From assembly GCA_017410745.1 (NCBI GenBank), contig JAFPPJ010000367.1:1-6691 (forward strand): a stretch of DNA of 6,691 bases. The letters are read 5' to 3'. The stretch is from Oscillospiraceae bacterium (GTDB taxonomy: Bacteria; Bacillota; Clostridia; Oscillospirales; Ruminococcaceae). The notes beneath the pieces were generated by a model that did not search any database, had not been told where the DNA came from, and saw only the letters and a program-made list of their open reading frames with translations. Positions 5,181 through 6,691 of this stretch are shown in pieces. The translations under genes and the position numbers were made by a program. The stretch's first letter is position 1. Every line of letters starts with the position of its first letter.

Positions 5181-6662
5181 ATGAAGAGTTTTGATATGCT
5201 GATAAATGCAGCAGATGTAAAGGGACATATCAACCGTGAGATATACGGCCATTTCTCCGAGCATCTCGGAAGATGTATATACAACGGCATATATGTCGGC
5301 GAGGATTCCCCTATCCCCAATATCCACGGCATCAGGAAGGATATCGTGGAAGCATTCAGGCAGATAAAGCTGCCCGTTCTCCGCTGGCCGGGCGGATGCT
5401 TCGCGGATGAATACCACTGGCGTGACGGCATAGGCGACAAGTCTAAGCGCAAGAAGATGATAAATACCAACTGGGGCGGCGTCACCGAGGACAACAGCTT
5501 CGGTACTCACGAATTCATGGAGCTCTGCGAGCTTGTGGGATGCGAGCCCTATATAGCAGGAAATGTCGGGAGCGGCACTGTACACGAGCTTTCGGAATGG
5601 ATAGAGTATATCACCTCCGACTGCGTATCCCCTGCCGCCGATGAAAGGCGCAGGAACGGCAGAGAGAAGCCCTGGAAGCTCAAGTACCTCGGTATCGGCA
5701 ACGAGAACTGGGGCTGCGGCGGCAACATGGATGCCGAGTTCTACAGCGGCGTATACAAGCAGTTCCAGAGCTTCTGCAAGGATCACAGCGGCAATCATCT
5801 CTTCAAGATCGCCTGCGGTCCCAGCGGTTCGGATTACAACTGGACCGAGGTCATTATGAAGAAGCTCAGAAATCCCGCTAATATGTGGACGGCTGACGGC
5901 ATCTCACTGCATTTCTACTCCATCCCCGACTGGAACAACAAGGGTCATGCACTTGAATTCACCGAGGACGAGTACAAGGTACTGCTCAACACCGTAAACT
6001 TCACCGACGAGCTCATCACCAGGAACAAAGAGATCATGAACCGCTACGACCCCGAGGGTAAGATCGCTCTCATCGTCGATGAATGGGGCACTTGGTTCGA
6101 TGTGGAGGAGGGCACCAACCCCGGCTTCCTCTATCAGCAGAACACCATGCGCGATGCCATAGTTGCGGCTATATCCCTCAATATCTTCAACCGCCACTGC
6201 GACAGGGTCAAGATGGCAAATATCGCACAGATAGTAAACGTGCTGCAGGCCATCATCCTCACGGAGGGCGAGAAGATGATAAAGACTCCCACCTACCATG
6301 TATTCGACCTTTTCAAGGAGCATCAGGAGGGCGAATGCGTATACTGCTGGCATGAGAACGAGAACACCGCAGACGGTCTCAACGTTCCCATGATATCCTC
6401 CTCTGCATCCGTAAAGGACGGAGTCATGACCATCACAGCCGCTAACTGCTCTCTCCATGATGAAGCAGAGATATCCTGCACCATCTGCGGCTTCGATGCA
6501 AAGGCCGCATCTGCCCGCATCCTTACGGGTGAGGTACATTCCCACAATGATTTTGACACTCCCGACACCGTGCATATCGATCCTTATGCTGCTGAGATCA
6601 CAAACGGCGTGCTGAAGATCAAGCTGCCCGCATGCTCCGTTGTTGAGGTCACAGTCAAGTGA
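5181..6662 (+). CDS. abfA: GH51 alpha-L-arabinofuranosidase, cytoplasmic
   Basis: This 493-residue retaining glycosidase removes alpha-L-arabinofuranosyl groups from arabino-oligosaccharides, such as those derived from arabinoxylan or arabinan. There is no signal peptide, so it acts inside the cell on imported oligosaccharides. The (beta/alpha)8 barrel carries RWPGGCFADEYHW at 68-80 and GIGNENWGCGGN at 171-182, with acid/base E175. SLHFYS at 242-247 and LIVDEWGTW at 297-305 follow, with nucleophile E301. The C-terminal beta domain covers roughly 370-493. Length matches the family (about 490-510), and all catalytic motifs are intact. There are 15 cysteines, including CxxC pairs at 386-389 and 433-436. 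Codons look biased towards C-ending forms (AAC, TTC, GAC) more than in the leftward genes, suggesting high expression. The adjacent divergent AraC gene is the likely regulator. No transporter or other glycosidase is visible here. A related GH51 activity cannot be fully excluded. Confidence 0.95.
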   Translation: MKSFDMLINAADVKGHINREIYGHFSEHLGRCIYNGIYVGEDSPIPNIHGIRKDIVEAFRQIKLPVLRWPGGCFADEYHWRDGIGDKSKRKKMINTNWGGVTEDNSFGTHEFMELCELVGCEPYIAGNVGSGTVHELSEWIEYITSDCVSPAADERRRNGREKPWKLKYLGIGNENWGCGGNMDAEFYSGVYKQFQSFCKDHSGNHLFKIACGPSGSDYNWTEVIMKKLRNPANMWTADGISLHFYSIPDWNNKGHALEFTEDEYKVLLNTVNFTDELITRNKEIMNRYDPEGKIALIVDEWGTWFDVEEGTNPGFLYQQNTMRDAIVAAISLNIFNRHCDRVKMANIAQIVNVLQAIILTEGEKMIKTPTYHVFDLFKEHQEGECVYCWHENENTADGLNVPMISSSASVKDGVMTITAANCSLHDEAEISCTICGFDAKAASARILTGEVHSHNDFDTPDTVHIDPYAAEITNGVLKIKLPACSVVEVTVK

Positions 6663-6691
6663 ATCAGCCTCCCTGCATAAAATGTCTCCTC

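Noticed and set aside
5148..5798. A 216-codon minus-strand open frame antisense to the GH51 gene
   Set aside because: It is low-complexity Ala/Val/Leu-rich sequence typical of a shadow frame, and the plus strand carries intact GH51 catalytic motifs across the same bases.
5904..6575. A 223-codon minus-strand open frame antisense to the GH51 gene
   Set aside because: It has no recognisable domain, and it mirrors the conserved GH51 barrel including the nucleophile segment.
6663..6691. Terminator or new gene start after the GH51 stop
   Set aside because: The 29 bases show no hairpin. An ATG on the minus strand opens only four codons, and an ATG on the plus strand lacks a ribosome site.

Overview
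The window looks like chromosomal DNA of a low-to-middle GC Firmicute. The style (many ATA, AGA and GCA codons, strong AGGAGG-type ribosome sites, sigma-A promoters of TTGACA/TATAAT type) and the gene content fit the Ruminococcus/Oscillospiraceae group. That placement is inference from sequence style and protein families, not from a database search. There are no RNA genes, insertion sequences, CRISPR arrays or long repeats. The region reads as ordinary, well-packed chromosome: seven genes, six leftward and one rightward.

Left and centre (1-4210, minus strand): a five-gene, tightly spaced operon read right to left. It is proC (pyrroline-5-carboxylate reductase), a DUF624/YesL-type membrane protein, a HAD-family phosphatase, a dCMP deaminase, and a YfmF/YmfF-type inactive M16 peptidase homologue that runs off the left edge a few residues before its expected end. 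The gaps are about 22, 13, 32 and 17 bp. A clear extended -10 promoter lies 45 nt before proC. The products belong to proline synthesis, metabolite phosphatase clean-up, dUMP supply and, by family, the elongation factor P modification pathway. They share a transcript more obviously than a pathway.

Right (4298-6662): a divergent pair. An AraC-family regulator is transcribed leftward, and a complete cytoplasmic GH51 alpha-L-arabinofuranosidase is transcribed rightward. The 115-bp gap between them holds two opposed promoters whose -35 hexamers occupy nearly the same bases. The one driving the regulator is a perfect consensus TTGACA-17-TATAAT. The simplest reading is a local switch in which the AraC protein senses an arabinose-related sugar and turns on the arabinofuranosidase.

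I found no strong candidate for an undescribed biological system. The points most worth a second look are the shared -35 promoter architecture, a seven-codon mini-ORF that may couple proC to the DUF624 gene, a cluster of small perfect inverted repeats between araC and proC, and two CxxC pairs in the C-terminal domain of the arabinofuranosidase.
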